Counted from the first letter of the stretch, positions 6,741 through 14,125 are shown. The stretch: DNA of 14,459 nt from Succinivibrionaceae bacterium UBA3769 (GCA_002372325.1 DFFT01000097.1:1-14459), one strand, 5' to 3'. A program made the numbers and translations. Notes: a model not told the origin generated them from the sequence alone.

Positions 6741-8444
6741 TTAGCTTCCCTGCAGCATGGAATGCAGAGTGGCGCCGCCTTCAAGCACGATGCTGTGATA
6801 GCCGTTACCTCTCAGGATGCCGGCGGCATTCCAGGCCCGGACGCCCACGGCGCAGATCACGATGACCGGACGATCCTTCGGGATCTCCTTCATGCGTTCC
6901 CGGAGCTGAGCCAGAGGAATGTTCACCGCCTCGGGAATGCGGTACTTCAGCACCTCCTCCCGGTTCCGCACGTCCAGCACATAGTAATCCTTCTTGTCCA
7001 GCGCCTTGTAGGCGGTGAGGGAGAGGTATTCTCCCAGTCCCAGCACCTGGTTTTCCGCAGTGAAGCCCAGCATGTTGATGTTGCTCTTGGCACTGCCGTA
7101 CTGCGGGGAGTAGGCCAAATCGATGTTGGCAAGGTCGCTGAAGGTGCCCCGGAGCGCAATCACCGTGGCCAGGGTGTTAATGACCTCGTGCACGCCTTTC
7201 CGTCCGGAGGCTTCGGCTCCGATGAGGGTGCCGCGCTTCTTGTCAAAAATGCCCCGGATGAAGATCTCCTGAGAGCCCGGATACCAGCTGACGTGAGAGC
7301 TCTGAATCACAAAGGAGGTGAAGTAGTCCTGACCGGGCTGGAGTCCCTTCTGCTTAAGCTCGTATTCGGAGGTGCCGGAGAAGGCGTAGGTTTCATCAAA
7401 GACCCTGATAATGGCTGATCCGGAGGTGCCGGTGAATTCAGCGGCATTGTCCGGCAGAATCCCCAGAGAGCGGGCGATGCTGTCCGCCGCTCTGCGGCCG
7501 CCCCGGGCGGCCGGGCCGGCCAGGGGGCTCCAGGTAAGCTCATTGGAGTAGTTCTTGAGAATTACCGCATTGTCGCCGGCGGCATAGATGTCGGGAACGC
7601 TGGTTTCCATGCGGCAGTTTGTAATAACGGCCCCGTTGGCAGCCTTCTCGATGCCGGAGCCCTCCAGAAAGTCCGTAGCCGGCCGGATGCCCAGAGCCAG
7701 CACCGCAAAGCGGAACTTCTTTTTGGAGTTGTCGGAGAATACCGCTTCCACGGTGTCCTCCAGAGTCAGAGAAAAGCTCTTGACTCCCCGCCCCAGCTTA
7801 ACGTTGACGCCGTGCCTCAGGAGATTCCGCACCAGAAGTCCGGAGAATTCCGGATCCAGATTCTGCAGAAGCTGCTGCCGAAGCTCGATAAGGGTTACCC
7901 GGAAGCCCTTTCTGGTGAGGTTTTCCGCCGCCTCGATGCCGATAAAGCCGCCGCCGGCTACCAGCACGTCGGCGATCTCGGAGGGGGACTGCTCCTTGGG
8001 AAGCTCCTCGTGAATGCTGTCCACGTCCGGCAGAGTTCTCAGGTTGTAGATGTGGGGCAGGGTGATGCCGGTGATCTTTTCCGGACGGAGAGCCGCGGCT
8101 CCGGAGGCGATGAGCAGGCTGTCATAGCTGAGCTCCTCGGTTTCGCCGTTCTGATGGTTCAGCACCGCCACGGTTTTCTTTTCGGGAGAGATGTGGATGG
8201 CTTCGCACTGGGTTTTGACCTCGGCGCGGTATCTTTCGGAGAACACCTCAGGGGGAATAATGACCAGATTCTGCCGGAGGGGCACCTCGCCGCCGAGATA
8301 ATAGGCAAGACCGCAGGAAGCGTAGGAGATGTCCTTGCCCTTTTCGAGAATGATAATCTCCTCCTGTTCGGAAAGCCGTCTCAGCCGGGCCGCTGCTGCC
8401 GCGCCGGCGGCGGAACCGCCGATAATCACCGTTTTATGAGCCAT
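6741..8444 (-). CDS. CoA-disulfide/persulfide reductase-like flavoprotein with rhodanese domain
   Basis: This is an FAD- and NAD(P)H-dependent single-cysteine disulfide reductase. Family members reduce CoA disulfide, CoA persulfide or polysulfide in the cytoplasm. The FAD-binding motif is VIIGGSAAGAAAAA (6-19). The redox cysteine is Cys44 in SYASCGLAYYLGG, the signature of CoA-disulfide reductases. NAD(P)H binding is at VLVAGGGFIGIEAAENL (160-176), and a second FAD motif, VPDIYAAGDNA, is at 283-293. A reductase dimerisation domain follows. Residues from about 465 to 567 form a rhodanese domain (DYYVLDVRN..., CAVGVRA) with its sulfur-accepting Cys531 intact. This 567-residue layout is that of the CoADR-rhodanese fusions and NADH-dependent persulfide reductases. 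AGAGGT six bases before the ATG supports the start. The unknown gene upstream is 100 bp away. Whether CoA disulfide or persulfide is the true substrate cannot be told from sequence. Confidence 0.92.
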   Translation of the reverse strand: MAHKTVIIGGSAAGAAAAARLRRLSEQEEIIILEKGKDISYASCGLAYYLGGEVPLRQNLVIIPPEVFSERYRAEVKTQCEAIHISPEKKTVAVLNHQNGETEELSYDSLLIASGAAALRPEKITGITLPHIYNLRTLPDVDSIHEELPKEQSPSEIADVLVAGGGFIGIEAAENLTRKGFRVTLIELRQQLLQNLDPEFSGLLVRNLLRHGVNVKLGRGVKSFSLTLEDTVEAVFSDNSKKKFRFAVLALGIRPATDFLEGSGIEKAANGAVITNCRMETSVPDIYAAGDNAVILKNYSNELTWSPLAGPAARGGRRAADSIARSLGILPDNAAEFTGTSGSAIIRVFDETYAFSGTSEYELKQKGLQPGQDYFTSFVIQSSHVSWYPGSQEIFIRGIFDKKRGTLIGAEASGRKGVHEVINTLATVIALRGTFSDLANIDLAYSPQYGSAKSNINMLGFTAENQVLGLGEYLSLTAYKALDKKDYYVLDVRNREEVLKYRIPEAVNIPLAQLRERMKEIPKDRPVIVICAVGVRAWNAAGILRGNGYHSIVLEGGATLHSMLQGS

Positions 8445-8473
8445 ACCGTTACCTCTTCTTACTATTTTCTGAT

Positions 8474-8533
8474 GCCGCGGAGAGCGGGGCCGTTCCCCGC
8501 GGCGCTGTGCCGACTGCCGGAGCAGAGTCCGGC
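8474..8533 (-). other. Two GC-rich hairpins between the flavoprotein and the gene before it
   Basis: The 100-bp spacer holds two inverted repeats. GCCGCGG (8474-8480) pairs with CCGCGGC (8497-8503), with an alternative inner GCGGGG/CCCCGC pairing. GCCGGA (8516-8521) pairs with TCCGGC (8528-8533). Neither is followed by T on the minus strand, so they are not plain terminators. In a read-through transcript they would sit just before the flavoprotein ribosome binding site and could set mRNA ends or relative expression. Confidence 0.4.
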
Positions 8534-8544
8534 AATGCGCTGTT

Positions 8545-9162
8545 TTATTCCTCTTCGGAGAAGGTGAGAGTCATAATGCCGTAGTACACGGATTCCGCCT
8601 GATAGGCGCTGACATCCGTGCCCACGTTGATAATCAGGTTATTGCCCCATTCACGGAGCTTTTCTATGGCCTTCAGAGCCTGATCTGAAATATTTGCAAA
8701 ACCCGATCCGGTATCGTCCGCTTCATCCTCTTCGTCATCTTCATCCCGGATCATGGGGTAGCCCTGCTTCAGGAAGCTGTTAACGATTTCCGTGAGACAG
8801 AACAGCGGCCCGTCCCCGAAGGATCCCAGAAATCCGAAGGTGCGGCGGAGCTCGTCATGGATAAAGCGCTTGAGATCGTCGTCATGGTCGAGCTCGTTGG
8901 TTTCGGCCTTGACGGCCAGACAGACCAGCGACACTATCACCTCGTTCATGCTGACTGAGAGCATTTGCTCCCGGTAGGAGCGGATGTGATCCGCCAGATT
9001 CTGAAAGTCGGAGAGACGGTGTTCGCAGAGCACTCCCGTTTGCAGGGAGAGGACATAGCTTTGTTCATACAGCCGGTAGATCTCGCGATGGATCTCATAG
9101 CCGTCCGGCCACACCATGCGGGTCAGTTTTATCAGTCTGTCCGGAATATCTGATCTGTTCAT
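8545..9162 (-). CDS. Acidic protein of unknown function, 205 aa
   Basis: I do not recognise this protein. It has no signal peptide or membrane segment and is probably cytoplasmic. It appears mostly helical up to about residue 135. It then has a strongly acidic, presumably disordered stretch (RDEDDEEDEADD, 139-150). A final domain follows (about 155-200, ending VYYGIMTLTFSEEE) that looks alpha/beta. The ribosome binding site is poor (GAAG about nine bases before the ATG), but no better in-frame start is visible. It lies on the same strand as the flavoprotein (100 bp downstream) and rluA (272 bp upstream), so shared transcription is possible. The 272-bp gap to rluA contains a GGGACT/AGTCCC hairpin (9403-9419) but no T run and no gene. 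Confidence 0.8.
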   Translation of the reverse strand: MNRSDIPDRLIKLTRMVWPDGYEIHREIYRLYEQSYVLSLQTGVLCEHRLSDFQNLADHIRSYREQMLSVSMNEVIVSLVCLAVKAETNELDHDDDLKRFIHDELRRTFGFLGSFGDGPLFCLTEIVNSFLKQGYPMIRDEDDEEDEADDTGSGFANISDQALKAIEKLREWGNNLIINVGTDVSAYQAESVYYGIMTLTFSEEE

Positions 9163-9434
9163 AGATGATGCTTCGGGCGGGCTTTCCTCGTGAAATTCCC
9201 GGCCGTTTTACGAGAGCGGCCTCTTGCTGCTCCTGTTAGTCATAAGAAAAAGATAGCAGAAATTACCGGGGATTTATGAGCCTAAACTGATATTTCGTTG
9301 CGATTTTGCTGTGACGCGTGCAATTTTGACGAAAAGCAGAGGAGGATCCCGGGGCTTTTTCGTTAAGCGGCCGTTTTTTCTGAATTTTTCCGGCGCGGCC
9401 CGGGGACTTGTTCAGTCCCGGATCTCCCGCCCTG

Positions 9435-10190
9435 TCAGCGGGCCCGCGGGAGATCCCGGAGCAGGCGTTCCTGAAAATCCGGAATCACCGGAAAATCCGG
9501 GGCCGCATAAACGCTTATGGGAGAGCCGCTTTCGGGATCCCGGAAGCGGAGAAAGGCGGCGTGGAGCAGAAGCCTTTCCGGAAAACCCCGGGAAGCCTCC
9601 CGAAGCCTGTCATCTCCCGGATTCCGGTAAATGCCGTCTCCGATAATGGGATGGCCTCTTTCCGCAAGATGCGCCCGGAGCTGATGGGTTCTTCCGGTTT
9701 CCGGATACAGGAGGAGCAGGGTGCGTCCCGATCCTGCCGTTTCTTCCCTTTTAAGCACCCGGTAGAAGGTGAGGGCGGGCTTTCCGGAGACGTAGTCGGT
9801 TTTCTGAACCGGAGCGGAAAGAAGCCGGGATCTTTCCATGTCCTTGGCCAGGGGATAGTTTATGGCTCCGCTGTCATGCCGGACGATGCCGGAAACCCAG
9901 GCCGCGTAGATTTTCAGGGGATGTCTGGTTTTGAAGTCCCAGACAAAGGCGGCGGCGGTTTCCCGGTTTCTGGCAAAAAGCACAATCCCGGAGGTGGCCA
10001 TGTCCAGCCGGTGCGCCGGGTTGGCCCCGGGATACCGGTTCTTGATGCGGGAGGTGAGGGAATCCCGTTCCCGCTGCCCCGGAACGGTAAGGAGACCGGC
10101 GGGCTTAACGGCGGCGATAAGATTCCGGTTCTCATAGATGATTTCCGGCTCCCCGGCGGGCGGGCGGTAGGCAAAGATTATTTCGGTCAT
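9435..10190 (-). CDS. rluA: RluA-type rRNA/tRNA pseudouridine synthase
   Basis: RluA isomerises uridine to pseudouridine. In E. coli it acts on 23S rRNA position 746 and tRNA position 32. The catalytic motif HRLDMATSG has Asp63. Other hallmarks are KPAGLLTVPGQ (29-39), SGKPALTFYRVL, TGRTHQLRAHL, GHPIIGDGIY and LLLHAAFLRF. The wording HRLDMATSG, TGKPAxT.Y and LLLHAxxL is that of the RluA branch. RluC and RluD also carry an N-terminal S4 domain, which is absent here. At 251 residues it is slightly longer than E. coli RluA (219), mainly at both ends. GGAGGAG six bases before the ATG supports the start. No clear terminator follows. Confidence 0.9.
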   Translation of the reverse strand: MTEIIFAYRPPAGEPEIIYENRNLIAAVKPAGLLTVPGQRERDSLTSRIKNRYPGANPAHRLDMATSGIVLFARNRETAAAFVWDFKTRHPLKIYAAWVSGIVRHDSGAINYPLAKDMERSRLLSAPVQKTDYVSGKPALTFYRVLKREETAGSGRTLLLLYPETGRTHQLRAHLAERGHPIIGDGIYRNPGDDRLREASRGFPERLLLHAAFLRFRDPESGSPISVYAAPDFPVIPDFQERLLRDLPRAR

Positions 10191-10361
10191 GGCAGGCTCC
10201 TCCGGAGATTGTAACAGCCGGGAAGGATTTTCCCAAGAACGGAAGGAAGCCTCAAGACAGGAAGAAAAAAACGGAACAAGGCAGGATAACGATCCGCCGC
10301 TCTTCTGGTTACTTTTATGAAAACATAATCAAAAACAACGTGACCAGCATCAATATATTAT

Positions 10362-10393
10362 TTGACCTCTGTTATTCAGCAGTGTGCTATTAT
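10362..10393 (+). promoter_or_regulatory. Promoter of the small exported protein gene
   Basis: An extended -10, TGCTATTAT (10385-10393), is preceded by TTGACC (10362-10367). That gives a 20-base spacer, long for sigma-70, which the extended -10 could compensate. The predicted transcript starts near 10400, leaving a leader of about 85 bases. In the leader, AAAAGCG (10422-10428) can pair with CGCTTTT (10447-10453), while the overlapping GGGTTT (10428-10433) can pair with AAACCC (10460-10464). A partial CRP-like site, CGTGA-N6-TCAAT (10339-10354), sits about 53 bases before the start. It matches only on its inner bases, so I mention it as weak. Confidence 0.5.
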
Positions 10394-10484
10394 CACAATC
10401 AAGAAATCTGCGGTGGTTGCAAAAAGCGGGTTTCGGCCTTATCTGGCGCTTTTGATTACAAACCCTTATAAGAAAGGAATTATT

Positions 10485-10868
10485 ATGAAGAAACTGATTA
10501 TTGCAGCTGCAGCTCTCCTGATGTCTGCTTCTGCTATGGCTGACTGGGCTGTTGTTGAGCAGACTGATGATAGCTATGTGTTTGAAGAAAGCGATCTTGG
10601 CATTCGCATGGTAGCCGCAAATCTTGGCGCCAGCGAGGGAGTTCCTGTAGATCAGATCGCAGCCAAGCTCGCCAGTGACAAGGGATGCCAGGCTCCTACC
10701 GAGACCGCCATTGCCGGCCACAAGGGCTATCATTTTGTTTGCCCTGATGCGGTACAGGGAATTATCCTTGATGATGACGGCAACGTTACCATGATCATTG
10801 GCAAGTGCGAGAGCGAAGAGCAGTGCGCTTCCATCGACTCTCTGATTACCAAGCTTTCCGCTAAGTAA
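10485..10868 (+). CDS. Small exported four-cysteine protein of unknown function
   Basis: This 127-residue protein has a textbook Sec signal, MKKLIIAAAALLMSASAMA, cleaved before Asp20. The mature part is about 108 residues. It has four cysteines (KGCQAP, FVCPDA, GKCESEEQC) that could form two disulfides in the periplasm, and an acidic DDDGN turn. I do not recognise the family. The start is fixed by AAAGGA (10473-10478) six bases before ATG 10485. The frame is open upstream to 10362, but that part overlaps the promoter. It has its own promoter and two tandem terminators, so it is a separate, probably well-expressed gene and is not in an operon with the protease 120 bp downstream. Confidence 0.88.
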   Translation: MKKLIIAAAALLMSASAMADWAVVEQTDDSYVFEESDLGIRMVAANLGASEGVPVDQIAAKLASDKGCQAPTETAIAGHKGYHFVCPDAVQGIILDDDGNVTMIIGKCESEEQCASIDSLITKLSAK

Positions 10869-10913
10869 TCCGAAGATTTTTGCCTGGGGATTGGCCTGAA
10901 CCTTTCCCTGTCT

Positions 10914-10944
10914 AAAAGGAGTGCCTCCGGGCGCTCTTTTTTTT
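10914..10944 (+). terminator. Intrinsic terminator 1 of the small exported protein gene
   Basis: The stem GGAGTGCC/GGGCGCTC has a short loop, an A run before it and eight T after it (10937-10944). It lies 46 bases past the stop codon. Confidence 0.88.
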
Positions 10945-10964
10945 GCCCCGGTTCCGGGGTTTTT
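10945..10964 (+). terminator. Intrinsic terminator 2, directly after terminator 1
   Basis: CCCCGG (10946-10951) and CCGGGG (10954-10959) form a tight hairpin followed by five T. It follows the T run of the first terminator immediately, so read-through would meet a second stop before the protease gene. Confidence 0.75.
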
Positions 10965-10988
10965 CAGTATCCGTTTCGTGAATTCACT

Positions 10989-13325
10989 ATGTTTGCAATG
11001 CGTTTTATGAGAGCGCCTTTGCTTCTGGCGGCTCTTTTTCTGATGTTTTTCTCCGGAACCGCTGCCGCCAAAGAACAGGTGCCGTGGCTTATTTATGTTT
11101 ATTTTGTGGGGTCGGATCTGGAATCCGGAGACGACGATGATCCCGACAGCGGCGGCAATGCCTCTCTGGATATCGGGGAGATTACGGACAGCGATGCCGG
11201 CAAAAACGTCAGGGTGCTTATTCAGACCGGCGGCTCCCGCAAGTGGCACAACGACTTTGTGAACAGCAAAAAGCTTCAGATCTTTGAATATCAGGGGGAT
11301 GAGAAGCTGAAGCTGATAGACAGCGGGCCCGCCAAAAGCATGGGCAATTCCGCCACCCTGAAGCATTTTCTGGAGGTGGGAGAGAGCCGCTACGATCCGG
11401 AGCACCGCATGATCATTTTCTGGGATCACGGGGCCGGCCCCACCGGCGGTGTCGGCTATGACGAGCTCTTCAACGATGACTATCTCGAGCTCAGCGAAAT
11501 CACCGCGGCCTTCGGAGCGGTTTACGGCAAGGAAAACAAGCCCTTTGAGATCATCGGCTTTGATGCCTGTCTGATGTCCAGCGTCAGCGCCGCCTACAGC
11601 ATGAACAAGTGGGGGCATGCCATGATCGCCTCCGCGGAAACCGAACCGGCTCTGGGCTGGTTTTACACCCCCTGGCTGGACGAGCTGGAAAAGAATCCCC
11701 GGATGAGCATCAGGAAGCTGGGCACCCGCATTACGGACACCTACATGGAGGATCTCAACAAGTACAACAAGGGCCGGAAGAGCATTCTTTCTCTGATCTC
11801 CCTGGACGATTTTCCGGATCTGATGCTGGCCTTTACGGACTTTTCCGCCGCGGTGATGGATGCTGTGCTGGATAATAATTCCCAGATTTCCGCTATTGAC
11901 CGCATCGCCGGCAAAACCGAGAGCTACGGATCCCGGGACAAGTCCCGGAATGACTTTTCCGACGTGATCGATCTCCGGCAGTTTGTGTCCGGCCTGACCT
12001 CCTTCGCGCCCAAGGAGGCCCGGGAAACCTTAAAGGCCATTGACCGCGCGGTGATCCACACCAGCAAGGGGCAGGTGGTGAAGGGCAAGGGGCTCTCCGT
12101 TTACTACCCCGTGGGCAAACAGAAGTCCAATTACGAGCATGTTTACCGGCACGGCGCTCCGCTCCCGCTCAATATCATGTACGGCCTGATGGTGAATTAC
12201 CTGGACAAGGACGGCGTGCAAAGGCTGGCCAAAAGGATTGCGGATGCGGAAGACGAGATGATGGAAGCCAGTGATTTCAATGAGCGCTATGCCACCTATC
12301 TTGATGACTATCAGATTGCCGAGCCGGAAGAGACCGGCGCTCCGGAAACTACGGCCCCGGCTCCTTCTGAAAACACCGCGGTCTTTCTCTCGGGACTGCA
12401 GGGCGCCGCCGGCAGCAATATCGTGGTCAGCGCCAGCACTCTGGAGAGCTCTCAGAAGAAGGATATTGCCAGGCTGGAGGATTTAAAGATCCGGTACGAC
12501 AAGGACAACAACGCCTTTGTAACCGTGCCCCAGAAGCTTTTGAAATCAGTGAGCTCCGCGGAACTTACCATGTTTCTGGTGGATTTTGAGAAAAAGAACG
12601 ACGGCAAGGTCGAGGGTTATCTGGTTCCCCTGGGTTCTGACGTGACTCTGGAGGAGGACTGGGACACCGGCGTCTTCACCGATGACATTGACGGCAGCTG
12701 GCCGGCTCTGGACGGCCATCTTCTCTCCATGACGGTGGTCAGCGCCTCTGATGAATTCATCAATTACACCAGCGAGGTTAAAATCAACGGGGCGCTCCAC
12801 AATCTGGTGATTGTGTACGACAACAAAAAGGAAGAGTACGACATTATCGGCACCCAGAGGATAAATGAAAACGGGATTCCGGATCGCGTGGGAAGCAAGC
12901 TTAAGCCCGGCGACAAAATCACTCCGGTGTTCAGCATTTCCACCCTGGACGGCAAAAACAGCGCTGATTTTGATACGGATACCTTTGTTTACCGCAAGGA
13001 AAGCAAAATTGCGGATCAGGATCTGGGGCAGGGCCGGCTGCTTTTTGCCTTTACCTTCAAGGATTCCTTCGGGAACAGCGCCATGTCGGAGATCGTGGCC
13101 ATTACCATGAATGACAAGAACGAGCTTATTTACCAGACGCTGGAGGATCTCCTGGAGGAGACGGGATATCAGGTTCCGGATGATGACGGCGACGCTGATG
13201 ACAGCGATGATGCTGACGATGATTCCCCGGACGAAGATAATGACGGTGATGATTCTTCAGAAGATGATGAAGACGATGAAAATGATGACGGCTCTGATGA
13301 TGAATCCGAAGCCGCGGATGATTAA
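10989..13325 (+). CDS. Exported clostripain-family (C11) cysteine protease with acidic tail
   Basis: C11 proteases (clan CD, caspase-like fold) usually cut after basic residues. The signal peptide is MRAPLLLAALFLMFFSGTAAA, with likely cleavage before Lys28. The catalytic domain (about 30-440) has VPWLIYVYFVGSDLE and then the catalytic His147 in IIFWDHGAG. The catalytic Cys194 is in EIIGFDACLMSSV, and the family motif GLSVYYP is at 368-374. A Pro/Thr/Glu linker (about 445-463) leads to a beta-rich C-terminal region (about 465-725). The last 48 residues (731-778) are 26 Asp and 6 Glu, low-complexity and probably disordered or calcium-binding. There is no strong ribosome binding site before ATG 10989; Met4 and Met7 are alternative starts, and Met7 gives the cleanest signal peptide. 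At 778 residues it is longer than clostripain (about 526) because of the C-terminal region. It is monocistronic, with terminators on both sides. Export beyond the periplasm is possible but not shown by the sequence. Confidence 0.9.
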   Translation: MFAMRFMRAPLLLAALFLMFFSGTAAAKEQVPWLIYVYFVGSDLESGDDDDPDSGGNASLDIGEITDSDAGKNVRVLIQTGGSRKWHNDFVNSKKLQIFEYQGDEKLKLIDSGPAKSMGNSATLKHFLEVGESRYDPEHRMIIFWDHGAGPTGGVGYDELFNDDYLELSEITAAFGAVYGKENKPFEIIGFDACLMSSVSAAYSMNKWGHAMIASAETEPALGWFYTPWLDELEKNPRMSIRKLGTRITDTYMEDLNKYNKGRKSILSLISLDDFPDLMLAFTDFSAAVMDAVLDNNSQISAIDRIAGKTESYGSRDKSRNDFSDVIDLRQFVSGLTSFAPKEARETLKAIDRAVIHTSKGQVVKGKGLSVYYPVGKQKSNYEHVYRHGAPLPLNIMYGLMVNYLDKDGVQRLAKRIADAEDEMMEASDFNERYATYLDDYQIAEPEETGAPETTAPAPSENTAVFLSGLQGAAGSNIVVSASTLESSQKKDIARLEDLKIRYDKDNNAFVTVPQKLLKSVSSAELTMFLVDFEKKNDGKVEGYLVPLGSDVTLEEDWDTGVFTDDIDGSWPALDGHLLSMTVVSASDEFINYTSEVKINGALHNLVIVYDNKKEEYDIIGTQRINENGIPDRVGSKLKPGDKITPVFSISTLDGKNSADFDTDTFVYRKESKIADQDLGQGRLLFAFTFKDSFGNSAMSEIVAITMNDKNELIYQTLEDLLEETGYQVPDDDGDADDSDDADDDSPDEDNDGDDSSEDDEDDENDDGSDDESEAADD

Positions 13326-13378
13326 CCGGGCCGGAAGGCTTTTCCCGGAACCGGGGATTTAGCCTGAAGTCCTTAATG

Positions 13379-13404
13379 AGCTCTCCTCAGGGAGGGCTTT
13401 TTTT
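13379..13404 (+). terminator. Intrinsic terminator of the C11 protease gene
   Basis: AGCTCTCC (13379-13386) pairs with GGAGGGCT (13391-13398) over eight base pairs including one G-T, with a four-base loop. Seven T follow (13398-13404). Confidence 0.85.
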
Positions 13405-13470
13405 ATTGCTGAAGGCTCCTTTTATTGCTGAAGGCTCTTTTATGGCTGAAGGCTCCTTTTATGGCAGACG
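13401..13470 (+). repeat. 18-19 bp direct tandem repeat, about 3.5 copies
   Basis: The unit is TTTTATTGCTGAAGGCTCC (13401-13419). It recurs at 13420-13437 (18 bp, last C missing) and at 13438-13456 (TTTTATGGCTGAAGGCTCC). A broken fourth copy starts TTTTATGGC at 13457. The first unit begins inside the T run of the protease terminator, so the array appears to have grown from the terminator edge, probably by slippage. It has no inverted symmetry and encodes nothing recognisable. Confidence 0.85.
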
Positions 13471-13738
13471 CTGAAAATTTCACCCCGGGGTGCCTGCCTC
13501 CGCTGACATTTAGCGCCGCCCCTTTCTATGCAATCCTGACTGTTTGTTCTCCAAATTCCTGATCCCCCGGCGCCGTATTCCGAATCCGGTAAATCATAAG
13601 CGGTACCGCATGGTACTGTCCCCAAAGTCCCGGATTGCCGGCAAATCCGGCCTTAAGAGACTGTCACGCGCTTCAGTTTTTGCAATACGGGGCAGTTTCA
13701 CATAGGGTAAAGGGGCGGAGCTCCTTTAATCATTAACC

Positions 13739-13777
13739 GGGAAGCGCCGCAGGCGTCTTCCCTTCTTAATTATTATT
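13739..13777 (+). terminator. Terminator-like hairpin without an obvious gene
   Basis: GGGAAGCGCC (13739-13748) pairs with GGCG and CTTCCC (13752-13762) with a single bulged T and a three-base loop. It is followed by TTCTTAATTATTATT. On the plus strand this is a credible intrinsic terminator, yet the nearest plus-strand gene is already terminated at 13404. It may end a short RNA starting in 13460-13735, or be a relic. Confidence 0.5.
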
Positions 13778-13794
13778 CTTCGGAACTGTAATAT
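13766..13794 (+). promoter_or_regulatory. Weak candidate promoter before the hairpin cluster
   Basis: TTAATT (13766-13771) and TAATAT (13789-13794) are separated by 17 bases in an AT-rich stretch between the terminator-like stem and the hairpin cluster. The box matches are modest (3/6 and 4/6). Position is the main argument. Confidence 0.3.
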
Positions 13795-13801
13795 TCTGTT
13801 T

Positions 13802-13887
13802 CTGCCTGCATTGATTGAATGCGGCTTATCCCAAGCCTTCCGCGGTTCGCCGGGGGAGAGGCGGACATTTCGTCCGCGCCCGGGCAG
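13802..13887 (+). ncRNA. Candidate structured RNA or leader, class unknown
   Basis: Three consecutive stems can form: GCATT-gattg-AATGC (13808-13822), GGCTT-atccc-AAGCC (13823-13837), and a long GC-rich one. The long stem has CCGGG (13850-13854) pairing with CCCGG (13879-13883) around GCGGAC-atttc-GTCCGC (13861-13877). CTGCC (13802-13806) and GGCAG (13883-13887) could close the whole as a multiloop, partly competing with the outer pairs. A weak promoter lies just upstream, and a ribosome binding site with a short ORF lies 30 bases downstream. I do not match it to a known riboswitch or sRNA class. It could equally be an unrelated cluster of repeats. Confidence 0.3.
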
Positions 13888-13916
13888 GGAATCAGGATTC
13901 ATCGGAAAGGGGAGTC

Positions 13917-13973
13917 ATGAATTACCTCAGGGACTGGTCAGGCCTCACTGAATTTCCGCTTTTTATGGCTTAG
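13917..13973 (+). CDS. Possible 18-codon ORF (MNYLRDWSGLTEFPLFMA)
   Basis: AAAGGGGAG (13907-13914) is followed by TC and ATG 13917; TAG 13971-13973 ends the frame. The ribosome binding site is one of the strongest in the window, although close to the ATG. It lies just after the hairpin cluster. It may be a leader peptide, a tiny protein or the truncated start of a lost gene. Nothing in frame continues after the stop. Confidence 0.25.
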   Translation: MNYLRDWSGLTEFPLFMA

Positions 13974-14001
13974 GCTCTCTCCTGGAGATTCAGCGAGACC
14001 G

Positions 14002-14023
14002 GGATCGGTCTTTAAACCGATCC
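14002..14023. other. Perfect 8-bp inverted repeat
   Basis: GGATCGGT (14002-14009) and ACCGATCC (14016-14023) enclose the six bases CTTTAA. No T run follows. It is either an operator-like dyad or an RNA hairpin; its function is unknown. Confidence 0.4.
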
Positions 14024-14095
14024 AGGACATTGTCCGGCATCGGAAAGCGGGGGGATCACGGCAATCGATCGGTATCATCCTTAACTTCCTGCCAT

Positions 14096-14125
14096 GCCGA
14101 AATGTTTCCCGCCGAAATGTCTCCC
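14096..14125 (+). repeat. 15-bp tandem direct repeat, two copies
   Basis: GCCGAAATGTTTCCC (14096-14110) is followed directly by GCCGAAATGTCTCCC (14111-14125), with one mismatch. Confidence 0.75.

Noticed and set aside
7812..8567. A 251-codon plus-strand ORF opposite the flavoprotein
   Set aside because: It is a shadow of the flavoprotein coding strand, which shows all FAD, NAD(P)H and rhodanese motifs.
9311..10214. Plus-strand ORFs opposite and upstream of rluA
   Set aside because: They are antisense to a protein with the full RluA motif set, and their Gly/Pro/Arg-rich products are typical of GC-rich shadows.
10339..10354. CRP-binding site upstream of the small exported protein gene
   Set aside because: CGTGA-N6-TCAAT matches the consensus only on its inner bases. 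That is too weak to list as a site on its own.
10350..11618. A 422-codon minus-strand ORF across the small exported protein and protease genes
   Set aside because: It is antisense to two well-supported genes with signal peptides and terminators, and its product has no recognisable feature.
13381..13470. The tandem repeat considered as a small CRISPR array
   Set aside because: The units are 18-19 bp and directly abutting with no spacers, so this is a simple tandem repeat.
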